From: Cheiracanthium punctorium
Taxonomy: Eukaryota > Arthropoda > Arachnida > Araneae > Cheiracanthiidae
Assembly: GCA_038373885.1 (NCBI GenBank)
Contig: JAWZYV010016048.1
Coordinates: 62,001 to 126,000, forward strand
Direction of reading: 5' to 3'
DNA length: 64,000 nt
Shown here: piece after piece, positions 63,615 to 64,000 of the stretch
Layout: each line of letters starts with the position of its first letter
Numbering within the stretch: position 1 is the stretch's first letter
Translations under genes and position numbers: made by a program
The notes under the pieces: model-generated
The model's input: the letters and a program-made list of their open reading frames with translations, nothing else
Database searches by the model: none
Told to the model about the DNA's origin: nothing

Positions 63615-64000
63615 AGTAGTGTTTTATTAGTCAATAATACGCGAAAGGTAAATTTGGTATCAATTCCTTTTCTGTATTAGTGTGCTTTCTAAATATTAAT
63701 TGTCTTTAAAAATGAAGTAATAAAATTTAATAACTATGTATTCAAAATATACCCCAAAACTTATGACGCTCAGTTTTTTCTTCTTTCTTTTTTTTGTTGT
63801 TAACGGCAATAAAACATTGCCGTACTGTTTCTTTTACTTAGTTAGAACTGTTTTTGAGTCAGAAAATAAAGTTATTGTAAACATTAATATAAAATTTTAA
63901 AAAATTGATTTTTTTACTTTTTGCGTTAACATTCCTTTCTTTGAGCCCAGTGGCCATTTTTTGCCCAGTGGCCAATTTTTTTTGGCCATTTTCACTCCAC

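Larger units (their letters stand above)
45210..64000 (-). other. upstream intron or 5' flank, at least 18.8 kb
   Basis: No H1-box FAS1 exon, signal-peptide exon or promoter was recognised. The mobile elements are listed separately. Stretches with nothing I can name are 45210-46160, 46860-47690, 49430-51230, 52620-53040, 53650-56710, 57400-61990 and 63620-64000. Confidence 0.6.

Overview
The window is strongly AT-rich nuclear DNA from an arthropod. A spider or close relative is most likely: the gene family present, the very large introns and the repertoire of mobile elements fit, and the Tc1-like copy at 42457-43964 looks like the Tcb1-type elements I associate with spider genomes (inference, not checked).

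The only host gene I can reconstruct with confidence runs on the minus strand from beyond the right edge to 5825. Eight exons (45209-45065, 44458-44275, 40852-40696, 37968-37836, 29215-29068, 10845-10674, 8147-8039, 6009-5825) have GT/AG borders, matching phases at all seven junctions and a joined length of 1233 nt (410 codons plus stop). They encode the second half of one FAS1 domain, two complete FAS1 domains and a short hydrophobic C-terminal tail typical of GPI attachment. This matches fasciclin-1, a four-FAS1-domain GPI-anchored adhesion protein. The signal peptide, first domain and first half of the second domain were not found and presumably lie beyond 64000.

The rest is intron and flanking DNA filled with mobile-element remains. 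Intron 10846-29067 (18.2 kb) is the densest. It holds a 0.5-kb tandem duplication, foldback and TIR elements, tRNA-derived SINEs, a decayed pogo-like transposase, a 65-bp tandem array, and a head-to-head pair of 1-kb TIR elements with a mariner-derived MITE nested in one. Elsewhere there are a near-complete Tc1-like transposon (42457-43964), a truncated LINE with RNase H (47700-49090), a Helitron/HINE-like element with about 155-bp central repeats (51297-52609), a Tigger-like MITE (56720-57021), a piggyBac-like MITE (36501-36867) and a decayed member of an unnamed multicopy arthropod gene family (62018-63614).

The stretches 1-5824, about 29900-32700, 33200-36500, 49430-51230, 54000-56700 and 57400-61990 show no gene that I can support. 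I see no operon-like or defence-type system. The most unusual structure is a possible 8.9-kb element (16491-25404) with short CACTGC inverted ends next to TA, a palindrome-rich tandem array near one end and pogo-like coding remains inside.
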